Below are positions 57,798-64,000 of a stretch of DNA of 64,000 nucleotides, in pieces (within the stretch, counting starts at the first letter, position 1; every line of letters begins with the position of its first letter). The translations under genes were made by a program, and so were the position numbers. Origin of the DNA: CBDHDJ01 sp965261645. GTDB taxonomy: Bacteria > Pseudomonadota > Alphaproteobacteria > SHVV01. The notes below the pieces were generated by a model. It made no database searches and was not told the origin of the DNA. It saw nothing but the letters and a program-made list of their open reading frames with translations. Location of the stretch: contig CBDHDJ010000003.1 of the NCBI GenBank assembly GCA_965261645.1, positions 744,001 through 808,000 on the forward strand, in the 5' to 3' direction.

Positions 57798-58273
57798 GAT
57801 TCACCTCCGGGCGGGACGAATTTGAGATTCGCGCGCTGCTCGCGCGCCAGGGCGAGCGCTTCGCCCTCGATTGTGGCGTAAGCGTCCGGGTTCCAGATCT
57901 GAAAGGTATCGCCGAGGCCGACGAATTGGGCCCGATCGGTGAGGCCGGCGAACTCGACCAGGTCGTCGGGCAACATCACGCGACCCTCGCTGTCCCAAGG
58001 CAGCGGGCGGCTGGCGGCGAATATCGCGTTGGCGAAGCCGGCGTGCTCATCGCTGAACGGATTGAACTGGCCGAGGCTGCGGCGTAGCTCCTCGAGGAAA
58101 TCCATGCCGCAGCCGTCGAGCGCGGCGACCACGAAGGAGGGACGCGCGACGATGCCATCGAAATTCTGGCCGGAAAGCGCGGCGCGGAACTGCGCCGGCA
58201 CGGAGACGCGGCCCTTCTTGTCGACCCGGTTGACGAATTTGGACAGAAATAACGCCACCGCGCCCCCCGTCAT
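57794..58273 (-). CDS. mraZ: Transcriptional regulator MraZ
   Basis: AbrB-like DNA-binding protein that represses the dcw operon in studied bacteria. 159 residues with two MraZ repeats, each with the DxxGR motif (VDKKGRVSVP and WDSEGRVMLP). It leads the dcw operon. The ATG 58273 has GAGG 13 nt upstream; a GTG at 58258 (VALFLSKF) is an alternative start that gives the more usual N-terminus. The gene is preceded by a periodic box array that fits its own operator. Confidence 0.94.
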   Translation of the reverse strand: MTGGAVALFLSKFVNRVDKKGRVSVPAQFRAALSGQNFDGIVARPSFVVAALDGCGMDFLEELRRSLGQFNPFSDEHAGFANAIFAASRPLPWDSEGRVMLPDDLVEFAGLTDRAQFVGLGDTFQIWNPDAYATIEGEALALAREQRANLKFVPPGGES

Positions 58274-58331
58274 GGTGTTATGGATGCCTCGCCTCGTCGA
58301 AACCTGCGAAACCGCAGCATTCCCGGGCGAT

Positions 58332-58386
58332 ATGGAAGAATATGGGATATCATGGGACTATATGGTCGTCAACGGGAAAGGCGGGA
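58332..58386 (-). promoter_or_regulatory. MraZ-box array over the mraZ promoter
   Basis: On the given strand the units ATGGA, ATGGG, ATGGG and ATGGT start at 58332, 58342, 58352 and 58362, exactly 10 bp apart; GG continues in phase at 58374 (CGGGA) and 58384 (GGGA), six units in all. Known MraZ operators are G-rich repeats with 5-bp spacers, as here. On the minus strand TTGACG (58372-58367) and TATCCC (58349-58344), 17 nt apart, form a plausible mraZ promoter lying inside the array. The orientation of the boxes is opposite to the operon. The repeats are seen directly; autorepression is inferred from the family. Confidence 0.65.
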
Positions 58387-58500
58387 AGAACTGTTCATGG
58401 AGAAGAACTCACGATGGGCAGTTCTTGGGCTCGTCATGGACCGTTAACAGCGGCTCACGACCGACGAATAGAGTCCTAGTCGTCAATCAAGGCGGAATTG

Positions 58501-58534
58501 TGTTCTTACTATGTTCTTATTGTGGAATACAATA
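58501..58534. repeat. Direct repeat and palindrome in the divergent region
   Basis: TGTTCTTA occurs at 58501-58508 and 58512-58519 (11-bp period), followed directly by the inverted repeat TATTGT-GGAAT-ACAATA (58518-58534). This AT-rich patch lies between the MraZ boxes and the divergent 123-aa gene and looks like a regulator site. The rest of the intergenic stretch (58,274-58,625) shows an AAGAACTG/CAGTTCTT inverted repeat (58386-58426) and no gene. Confidence 0.5.
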
Positions 58535-58625
58535 GGTCGCGGGCAACGCCGCCGGGGCTTGGACCAAGTCGCGTCGACCTGACCAGGCCTTTCAGAGCTC
58601 AATCAAACCGGGAAGAGGATGTGCC

Positions 58626-58997
58626 ATGACCACCAACTCTTCCCCTTCGCGGAGATTAAAGTGGGAATTGGTTGCCGCGGGTGTTCTGCTGATCGCCGTC
58701 CTCGCGGCCGGCGTTGTCGCCGATGTGCGGTCGTTCGACCGGACCCGGGGTGGCTATGAGCCGCCCTATGCGGACTACACGGGCGAACCCATCGACTGGA
58801 CAACCGTCGAAACCACGCCATCCGGCATGCGCAAGACCGGCTACGTGATGGACCTCCATGTCGATTGCGCCAGTGGCATGATGCACGTCGACGTCTTCGG
58901 GGTGGTGATTCCGTTCAAGGAGTTCTCGCTACGAGCGCTGGTGGTTCACAAGCCTCGAGAAGCTTGCCTTGAGAGAGGTTTCACGCCTGAATTTTGA
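58626..58997 (+). CDS. Hypothetical single-pass membrane protein
   Basis: 123 residues, no family recognised. After a polar N-terminus there is one hydrophobic segment (about 14-33, ELVAAGVLLIAVLAAGVVA), then a soluble part with PPYADYTGEPIDW, two cysteines (VDCASGMM, REACLERG) and a C-terminal HKPREACLERGFTPEF. It could be exported or anchored in the inner membrane. An AGGA (agaggatgtgcc) before the ATG is a good ribosome binding site. It is divergent from mraZ and sits in the accessory patch between rnpB and mraZ. Confidence 0.75.
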   Translation: MTTNSSPSRRLKWELVAAGVLLIAVLAAGVVADVRSFDRTRGGYEPPYADYTGEPIDWTTVETTPSGMRKTGYVMDLHVDCASGMMHVDVFGVVIPFKEFSLRALVVHKPREACLERGFTPEF

Positions 58998-59369
58998 CGG
59001 CAACCGCCTGTCCCCACGGCCTAGCTGGACGAGGTGACGAGCGCTTCGAGGCGGTCGATACCGCTGTTGAACATGTCCTTGAGGTTTTTCGTGAGCTCGT
59101 CCGCCGCATCCTCGTGCGGCTCAAAGCTGCACGACCAAGAAAACGTACAACTCGTATCGTCGCCCTCGATAATCACCACTTTGGCGACGTAATCCTCCAT
59201 CGGGAAGGGACCCTCCGTCACGGTGTAGATCAGCGTTCGTGCGCCATCATCGTGCGATTCCAAGCGGTCCGAGACGACGAAACCATCATCCAACGTGAAC
59301 GTCCGGATCGCCCCTACGCCTTCACCATCGGTCGCGCACGCCGCGATGCCGGGCAACCAATTGGCCAAA

Positions 59370-59377
59370 TTGCCGTA
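59370..59377. repeat. Target-site duplication, left copy (TTGCCGTA)
   Basis: 8-bp direct repeat TTGCCGTA just outside the left end of the IS; the identical copy is at the right end. An 8-bp duplication is usual for IS1595-family elements. Confidence 0.9.
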
Positions 59378-60411
59378 AAGGCTTATCCCTGAGCGTCCGG
59401 GACCACGAAATGTGGTGACGTGGGGCGAGGGTCGTGGTGGAACATAATGTGAACATCATGACCCTCGGGATGCCCAGAAATGACCGACTTCCCCCGTTCC
59501 CTGTTGGAGTTCCAACAGCGTTTTCCAGACGAAGAAGCCTGCGCCGCCTACCTGGCCATCTTGCGCTGGCCGGCAGGCTTCGTCTGTCCGGCCTGCGGCA
59601 GCAGCCGGGGGTGGGCGCTCGCGACCAAGGCATACACCCATGAATGCGCCGACTGTCGCAAGCAGACCTCGGTGACGGCCGGTACGGTGATGCACGGCTC
59701 CAAGCTGGCGCTGATCGCGTGGTTCTGGGCCGCCTATCTGATGGCCACGCACTCCAACGGGATCTCGGCGCTGCAACTCCAGAAGCAGCTCGGCCTGGGT
59801 TCCTACAAGACCGCATGGTTGCTCGCCACCAAGCTGCGCCGGGCCATGGTCGCACCAGAGCGCATGCCGCTGGCGGGCCTGGTCGAAGTGGACGAAAGCC
59901 TGATCGCCTGCCGCTCCAAGGATGAACCGCCGAGCGGCGGCGGTCGGCGCAGCCACCAAGGCAAGTTGTTGGTCGCCGGCGCTGTCGAGGTCGGCGAGGG
60001 TGGGCCCGGCCGGATCCGCCTGGCGCGGATCGAGGACTTCTCCGCCGACAGCCTGCACGCCTTCCTGGGCGCCAACCTCGCCCCCGGCGCCACGGCCAGG
60101 ACCGACGGCTGGGCCGGCTACCCCGGCGCGTCCGGCATCACACACGACCCGCACGTCGTCGGAAACATGGCCGCCCATATGGTCCTGCCCTGGGTTCATC
60201 GCGTCTTCGCCAACCTCAAGACCTAGGCGCTGGGCGTCTACCACGGTCTCCGACGCCAACACCTGCAATCCTACCTCGACGAGTTCGTCTTCCGCTTCAA
60301 CCGGCGCCGAACCCGCCACGCAGCCTTCCGCTCCATCCTCGGCATCGGCGTCGCAATCAAGCCGCCTACCTACAAGATGTTGATCGCACCGGAGCCAGAG
60401 GGATAAGCCTT
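59378..60411 (+). mobile_element. IS1595-family insertion sequence
   Basis: 1,034 bp bounded by perfect 13-bp terminal inverted repeats (AAGGCTTATCCCT at the left, its complement at 60399-60411) and an 8-bp direct duplication of TTGCCGTA. It carries a single transposase frame with the ISXO2-like/IS1595 zinc ribbon and catalytic domain. It interrupts an SRPBCC gene. The transposase frame has one in-frame stop, so the copy may be unable to move on its own. Its base use does not stand out from its neighbours. Confidence 0.9.
59480..60406 (+). pseudogene. IS1595-family transposase with in-frame amber codon
   Basis: Reads 308 codons from ATG 59480 to a TAA inside the right terminal repeat, broken only by a TAG at 60224-60226. 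The N-terminus has a zinc ribbon (CPAC then CADC). The catalytic domain shows VEVDES (first Asp), ARTDGWAGY (second Asp) and the FANLK segment that carries the third and fourth residues in this family. The TAG follows FANLKT; relatives have Trp there (TGG), so one G-to-A change explains it. After the stop the conserved ALGVYHGLRR and FVFRFNRRRTRHAAFRS continue in frame. The 248-residue product would keep the catalytic residues but lose the C-terminus. Confidence 0.88.
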
Positions 60412-60419
60412 TTGCCGTA
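60412..60419. repeat. Target-site duplication, right copy (TTGCCGTA)
   Basis: Second copy of the 8-bp repeat flanking the IS, identical to the left copy. Confidence 0.9.
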
Positions 60420-60598
60420 ATCGCCGACGATGCCCCACACCACCGGCGCCGGTGCGCTGATCTTTCTCGATACCGATACCTTGGTCATATTCATCCCCGT
60501 TGTTTCGTTGGATGTTCGTGTTATGTGGCCGCGAGCGCGAGCCAACCCATGAGTTTGCGCAAGTGCCGATTTGGGAGGCTATCGCCGGCGCCGCTTGG

Positions 60599-61018
60599 CT
60601 AGCCCGCCACCACTTCGGCCAGGTTATCGAGCGAGCGTTGAAAAATGCCGGCGAAGCGTTCCTTGACCTCGTCCTCGGGCCCACCCTTGGGCTCGAAGCT
60701 GCACGACCAGTGGACCACACACGCACCGGCGCCCTCGGGCACGACCTGCATGCGGCCGCTGAAGTTGGTCGCCGGCAAGGCGCCTTCGAGCACGCAGTAG
60801 GAAAATGAGCGCGAGGTCGCATCATAGGCGTCGAGCCGTTCCTTGATGGTGCCGACCCGCGCGCTGGTCACCGTCCGGATCGCCCCGACCCCTTCGCCAT
60901 TGACCTCGCTGGTTTCGATCCCCGGCATCCATTTGGGCATCGAATCGAAATCCCCGAGGATGCCCCACACGGCATCAGCGGGCGCCGAGATTTTCACCGC
61001 TACCGTCACGTCCGTCAT
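60599..61018 (-). CDS. SRPBCC family protein
   Basis: 139 residues from ATG 61018 (TDVTVAVKISAPADAVWGIL), a START/polyketide-cyclase-like fold that binds a hydrophobic ligand in a deep pocket. It is an intact paralogue of the neighbouring IS-split gene: both have the GEGVGAIRT loop, a W-S-C-S-F-E-P strand and a C-terminal amphipathic helix. GGAGG lies upstream (gaggagaccaag). A frame reading on into rnpB is a shadow. The ligand is unknown. Confidence 0.88.
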   Translation of the reverse strand: MTDVTVAVKISAPADAVWGILGDFDSMPKWMPGIETSEVNGEGVGAIRTVTSARVGTIKERLDAYDATSRSFSYCVLEGALPATNFSGRMQVVPEGAGACVVHWSCSFEPKGGPEDEVKERFAGIFQRSLDNLAEVVAG

Positions 61019-61085
61019 CTTGGTCTCCTCCCTTTTTCTACCTCTCCTGGGCCGCCGGCCCGATGGACCGCGCCCGAGAAAATGT

Positions 61086-61499
<414 letters not shown>

Positions 61500-61559
61500 A
61501 CATCCACTAGGTAAGCGCCGAGCCCCCCGCGCGTCAAGGCCGCCGGCGCACGGGCGCGA

Positions 61560-62285
61560 TCACCCGATTTGGGCGAGCAGATCGGCGAGCGCAGCGCGGG
61601 TTCCGGCATCGGCCTGGCCATCAACCACGCGGGGGCGGAAATGGCCCTGAAAAGCGGCCACTGCGCTTGTTGTCCCGGCGTCATAGGTCCCGGTGACCGC
61701 AACATCGTAGCCATACCGGGCAAGCTCCCGTTGCCACCGGGTCACTTCTTCGCCCTTGCTTCCGGCCATCAACGCCACGCCATCGGGGACGGCGAGGCCA
61801 TCGCGCGGCAAAAGACCGATCCCTGCGCGCACGAGCCGCGCCCAATCGAACAACTCGCCCGGATCCTGCCGCCGGCGGGGCGCCACGTCGGAATGGCCGA
61901 GCACGCGGGCCGGCGCGATCGGATGGCGCGCGACGATGTCGCCGGCGAGCGCGATCAGCGCCTCGATCTGCAGATCGGGAAAGGGGCGGTAGCCCCATTC
62001 GTGGCCGGGATTGACCAGCTCGATGCCGACCGAACAGCCGTTGATGTCGCGCTCGCCCGCCCAGCACGCCTTCCCGGCGTGCCAGGCGCGGCGCTCCTCT
62101 GCGACCAGCCGAAAGACCACCCCCTCCACGTCGATCAGGTAGTGGGCGCTCACCCGGGCGGCGGGATCGCAAAGCCTTTCGAGCGCCTCGTCGCGGCTCG
62201 GCATGCCGGTGTAGTGCACGAGCAGGAGATCGACCTCTTGGCCTGGTGGCCGAGCATCGTGGTTGGGCGAGAGACGCTCGATCAT
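61560..62285 (-). CDS. N-acetylmuramoyl-L-alanine amidase (AmpD/AmiD-like)
   Basis: Zinc amidase of the Amidase_2 family that cuts the bond between MurNAc and the stem peptide. 241 residues. Zinc ligands His in LLLVHYTGM and LGHSDVAPRRRQDPG; the NGCSVGIELVNPG segment is typical. A C-terminal peptidoglycan-binding domain (about 178-238; GSKGEEVTRWQRELARYGY, TTSAVAAFQGHFR) follows. No signal peptide is seen, so it could act in the cytoplasm on recycled anhydro-muropeptides. Upstream of rnpB and downstream of djlA on the same strand. Confidence 0.92.
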   Translation of the reverse strand: MIERLSPNHDARPPGQEVDLLLVHYTGMPSRDEALERLCDPAARVSAHYLIDVEGVVFRLVAEERRAWHAGKACWAGERDINGCSVGIELVNPGHEWGYRPFPDLQIEALIALAGDIVARHPIAPARVLGHSDVAPRRRQDPGELFDWARLVRAGIGLLPRDGLAVPDGVALMAGSKGEEVTRWQRELARYGYDVAVTGTYDAGTTSAVAAFQGHFRPRVVDGQADAGTRAALADLLAQIG

Positions 62286-62346
62286 GTGGAGAAGATCTGG
62301 CGCGCGGCAACCCCAGTGCCTCGCACGCCGAACGCCGCGGGTGCGC

Positions 62347-63075
62347 TCAATTCAGGCCACGCTGCGCGGTGACTCGGTCGTAGGCATCGTTGATCGCCGC
62401 CAGTTTCTCGTTGGCGATGTCGATGAATTCCTGGGGCACGCCTTGCGCGATCAGCGTGTCGGGATGGTTCTCGCGAATGAGCTTGCGGTACGCGTTCTTC
62501 AGCTCGTCGTCCGAGGCGTCATGGGGCACCCCGAGGATCTGGTAAGGGTCGGCCATGTCGGGGCCTATGTGGCTTGCGCGAATGCGCGCGAAATCGGCCT
62601 CGTTGAAGCCGAAAATCGCGGCCACGCCCTGGAGAAACTCGATCTCCTTCGGGTGCATGACGTTGTCTGCCTTGGCGATGTGGAAGAGCCCGTCGATCAG
62701 GTCCTCGAGCACCGCCGGGCTGTCCTTGAACAGATCGGCGATTTGCCGCGCATAAGGCTCGTAGCCGCCCGCGTCCTGGCGCGCCCGGTCGAACACCCGC
62801 CCGACGTTCTTCATCTCGTTGGGAGGAATATGGAAGACCTCTTTGAAGGCGGCGACCTCGTCGGGCGTCACGACGCCGTCCGCCTTGGCCATCTTGGCGC
62901 CGAGCACGATCACGCCGATGGTGAAGGCGATTTCCTTGGTGCCGTCCGCGCCGCGCGGCGCCTGGCCACGCATCTTGTCGATGGCGTGGCCCGCCAGGCC
63001 GCCGATGAGCGCGCCGAGTGGCCCACCGAGCGCGAATCCGACCGTGCCACCGAGGACTTTTCCCCAAATGCTCAT
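62347..63075 (-). CDS. djlA: DnaJ-like protein DjlA
   Basis: Membrane-bound J-domain co-chaperone for DnaK. 242 residues: a glycine-rich hydrophobic N-terminus (about 10-32, GGTVGFALGGPLGALIGGLAG), a TerB/helical middle domain (about 45-160) and a C-terminal J domain (about 178-240, ADPYQILGV..ENHPDTL with the HPD motif). Gap of 61 bp to the amidase. Confidence 0.93.
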   Translation of the reverse strand: MSIWGKVLGGTVGFALGGPLGALIGGLAGHAIDKMRGQAPRGADGTKEIAFTIGVIVLGAKMAKADGVVTPDEVAAFKEVFHIPPNEMKNVGRVFDRARQDAGGYEPYARQIADLFKDSPAVLEDLIDGLFHIAKADNVMHPKEIEFLQGVAAIFGFNEADFARIRASHIGPDMADPYQILGVPHDASDDELKNAYRKLIRENHPDTLIAQGVPQEFIDIANEKLAAINDAYDRVTAQRGLN

Positions 63076-63172
63076 TGCTTTCGCGTCCCGATCATGGATC
63101 AGTTAGCCGCCTTCGGGCATTGGCAAACTTAACCCGTTCCCAGGAACCGCGCTACCGCGCGCCTCGCCCATC

Positions 63173-64000
63173 GTGACCACCGAGGCCCACATCGCCGCGC
63201 CCGTGCCTTCGCGCTACCGGCTTGCCGTCTTCGTCGTGCTGGCAAGCAGCGTGATCACAAGCTGGGGCGGTTTGATCATGCGGAGCCTCGAGGCGGCCGA
63301 TACCTGGCAAGTCATCCTCTACCGCGGCGTCGGGCTGTGGGTCATGCTCATGCTTATCGTCGTGATCCAGTCGCGCGGCCGCCTGATCCCCGAATTCCAG
63401 CGCATCGGGCGCTGGGGGCTCGTGGGTGCCGTGTTCCTGAGCGGCACCCAACTCTCCTACATCGTGGCGCTCAGCTACACGACCGTCGCCAATACGCTTC
63501 TCCTCCTCGCCGCGACACCCTTCATTACCGCCATCCTGGGCTGGCTGCTCCTGCGCGAGCGAGTGCACCGCAGCACGCTGATCGCCATCGTCGTGGCCTT
63601 CCTCGGTATCGGCGTCCTGGTCAGCGGCGGCCTCACGCCCGGCACGATGCTTGGCAATGCCGCGGCGTTCGGCACCGCGCTCGGTTTCGCCTTCACAGTC
63701 GTCATCCTGCGCTGGGGGCGCACGGCGAACATGATCCCGATGGTGGTTCTGGCTGGGCTCTTTACCTCGGTTTCGGCCTTTCTCGCCTCGGGCGGCGATA
63801 TCGAGGTATCGCTGCACGATGCGGTTCTGTGCCTGTTCTGGGGCGGCGGCACCTCGGCGTTCGGCTACGTCTTGTTCCTTTTCGGCTCGCGCCACGTAAC
63901 CGGCGCCGAGCTCACGCTGCTCATCATGATCGAGGTCATCCTGGGGCCGCTTTGGGTATGGCTGTTCGTCAACGAGGTGCCCGCGCCGGAATCGCTGATC
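63173..64000 (+). CDS. EamA/DMT-family transporter (C-terminus cut by window edge)
   Basis: Open to the window end, 276 codons. It reads as a ten-helix drug/metabolite transporter: helix 1 LAVFVVLASSVITSWGGLIM, then ADTWQVILYRGVGL, LSYIVALSYTTVANTLLLLAATPFI with the family-typical Tyr-Thr-x-x-x-Ala around the end of the first EamA repeat, and a second repeat beginning near GTALGFAFTVVILRWGR. The last visible residues (LGPLWVWLFVNEVP) are the EamA motif of the final helices. The start is a GTG at 63173; no ribosome binding site stands out. Substrate unknown. Confidence 0.85.
   Translation, partial: MTTEAHIAAPVPSRYRLAVFVVLASSVITSWGGLIMRSLEAADTWQVILYRGVGLWVMLMLIVVIQSRGRLIPEFQRIGRWGLVGAVFLSGTQLSYIVALSYTTVANTLLLLAATPFITAILGWLLLRERVHRSTLIAIVVAFLGIGVLVSGGLTPGTMLGNAAAFGTALGFAFTVVILRWGRTANMIPMVVLAGLFTSVSAFLASGGDIEVSLHDAVLCLFWGGGTSAFGYVLFLFGSRHVTGAELTLLIMIEVILGPLWVWLFVNEVPAPESLI

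Larger units (their letters stand above)
59021..60488 (-). pseudogene. SRPBCC-family gene split by an IS element
   Basis: The 5' part (MTKVSVSRKISAPAPVVWGIVGDYG) lies at 60488-60420 and the 3' part (ANWLPGIAACATDGEGVGAIR onward) at 59369-59021. Removing the IS and one copy of the 8-bp duplication rejoins them in frame as GDYGNLANWLPGIAA, giving one protein of about 141 residues. It is a polyketide-cyclase/START-like (SRPBCC) protein close to the intact 139-residue paralogue upstream; both share the GEGVGAIRT core and FSWSCSFEP/HWSCSFEP ends. Function unknown. Apart from the insertion the frame is clean, so the split is probably recent. Confidence 0.85.

Noticed and set aside
63152..63895. Minus-strand frame of 247 codons over the DMT transporter
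   Set aside because: Low-complexity, Asp/Arg/His-rich; antisense to a transporter with clear membrane helices.

Overview
The window is GC-rich chromosomal DNA from an alphaproteobacterium, probably Rhodospirillales-like. The main signs are a circularly permuted two-piece tmRNA with an ANDN-type tag next to an SspB adaptor, an alphaproteobacterial class A RNase P RNA, a hflK-hflC-DUF2065-degP block, a complete division and cell-wall (dcw) cluster, and a strong G/C bias at third codon positions. Most genes are conserved core genes. There is one insertion sequence, and there is no prophage, CRISPR array or tRNA that I can see.

Bases 1-11,430 (mostly minus strand) hold the branched-chain amino acid genes ilvB, ilvN, ilvC and leuA (leuA cut by the window edge), with a candidate leucine leader peptide and a strong hairpin ahead of leuA. 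miaA and serB are divergent, followed by degP, DUF2065, hflC and hflK. Bases 11,594-17,274 hold mrp, thyX (minus), the permuted ssrA gene, sspB, a LysE-type exporter, fumC and a small ribbon-helix-helix protein. Bases 17,286-33,735 hold a large AsmA protein with a polyglutamine tract, a DUF4169 protein, an acetolactate-synthase-like enzyme with a 2,4-dienoyl-CoA-reductase-like SDR, a D-lactate/glycolate-type FAD dehydrogenase, a thioesterase, a pentapeptide protein, a ClC channel with CBS domains, a UvrD/PcrA helicase, a prmA gene reduced to its two ends, aminopeptidase P and a small membrane methyltransferase.

Bases 33,746-58,273 are one long minus-strand block: mraZ-rsmH-ftsL-ftsI-murE-murF-mraY-murD-ftsW-murG-murC-murB-ddl-ftsQ-ftsA-ftsZ, then lpxC, bamD, recN and ligA. 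Nine junctions from mraZ to ddl are 4-bp start/stop overlaps. Together these genes make lipid II, build the septum, start lipid A synthesis and assemble outer-membrane proteins. A 10-bp periodic array of GG-core boxes overlaps a candidate promoter upstream of mraZ and looks like its autoregulatory operator.

Bases 58,300-61,020 are accessory: an unknown membrane protein and two tandem SRPBCC-family genes. One SRPBCC gene is split by a 1,034-bp IS1595-family element with 13-bp terminal repeats and a perfect 8-bp target duplication. Its transposase carries an in-frame amber codon. The window ends with rnpB, an AmpD-like amidase, djlA and the start of a DMT-family transporter.

I did not find a wholly new multi-gene system. 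The most informative items are the leuA leader, the permuted ssrA gene beside sspB, the reconstructable IS insertion, the prmA deletion scar and the MraZ box array.
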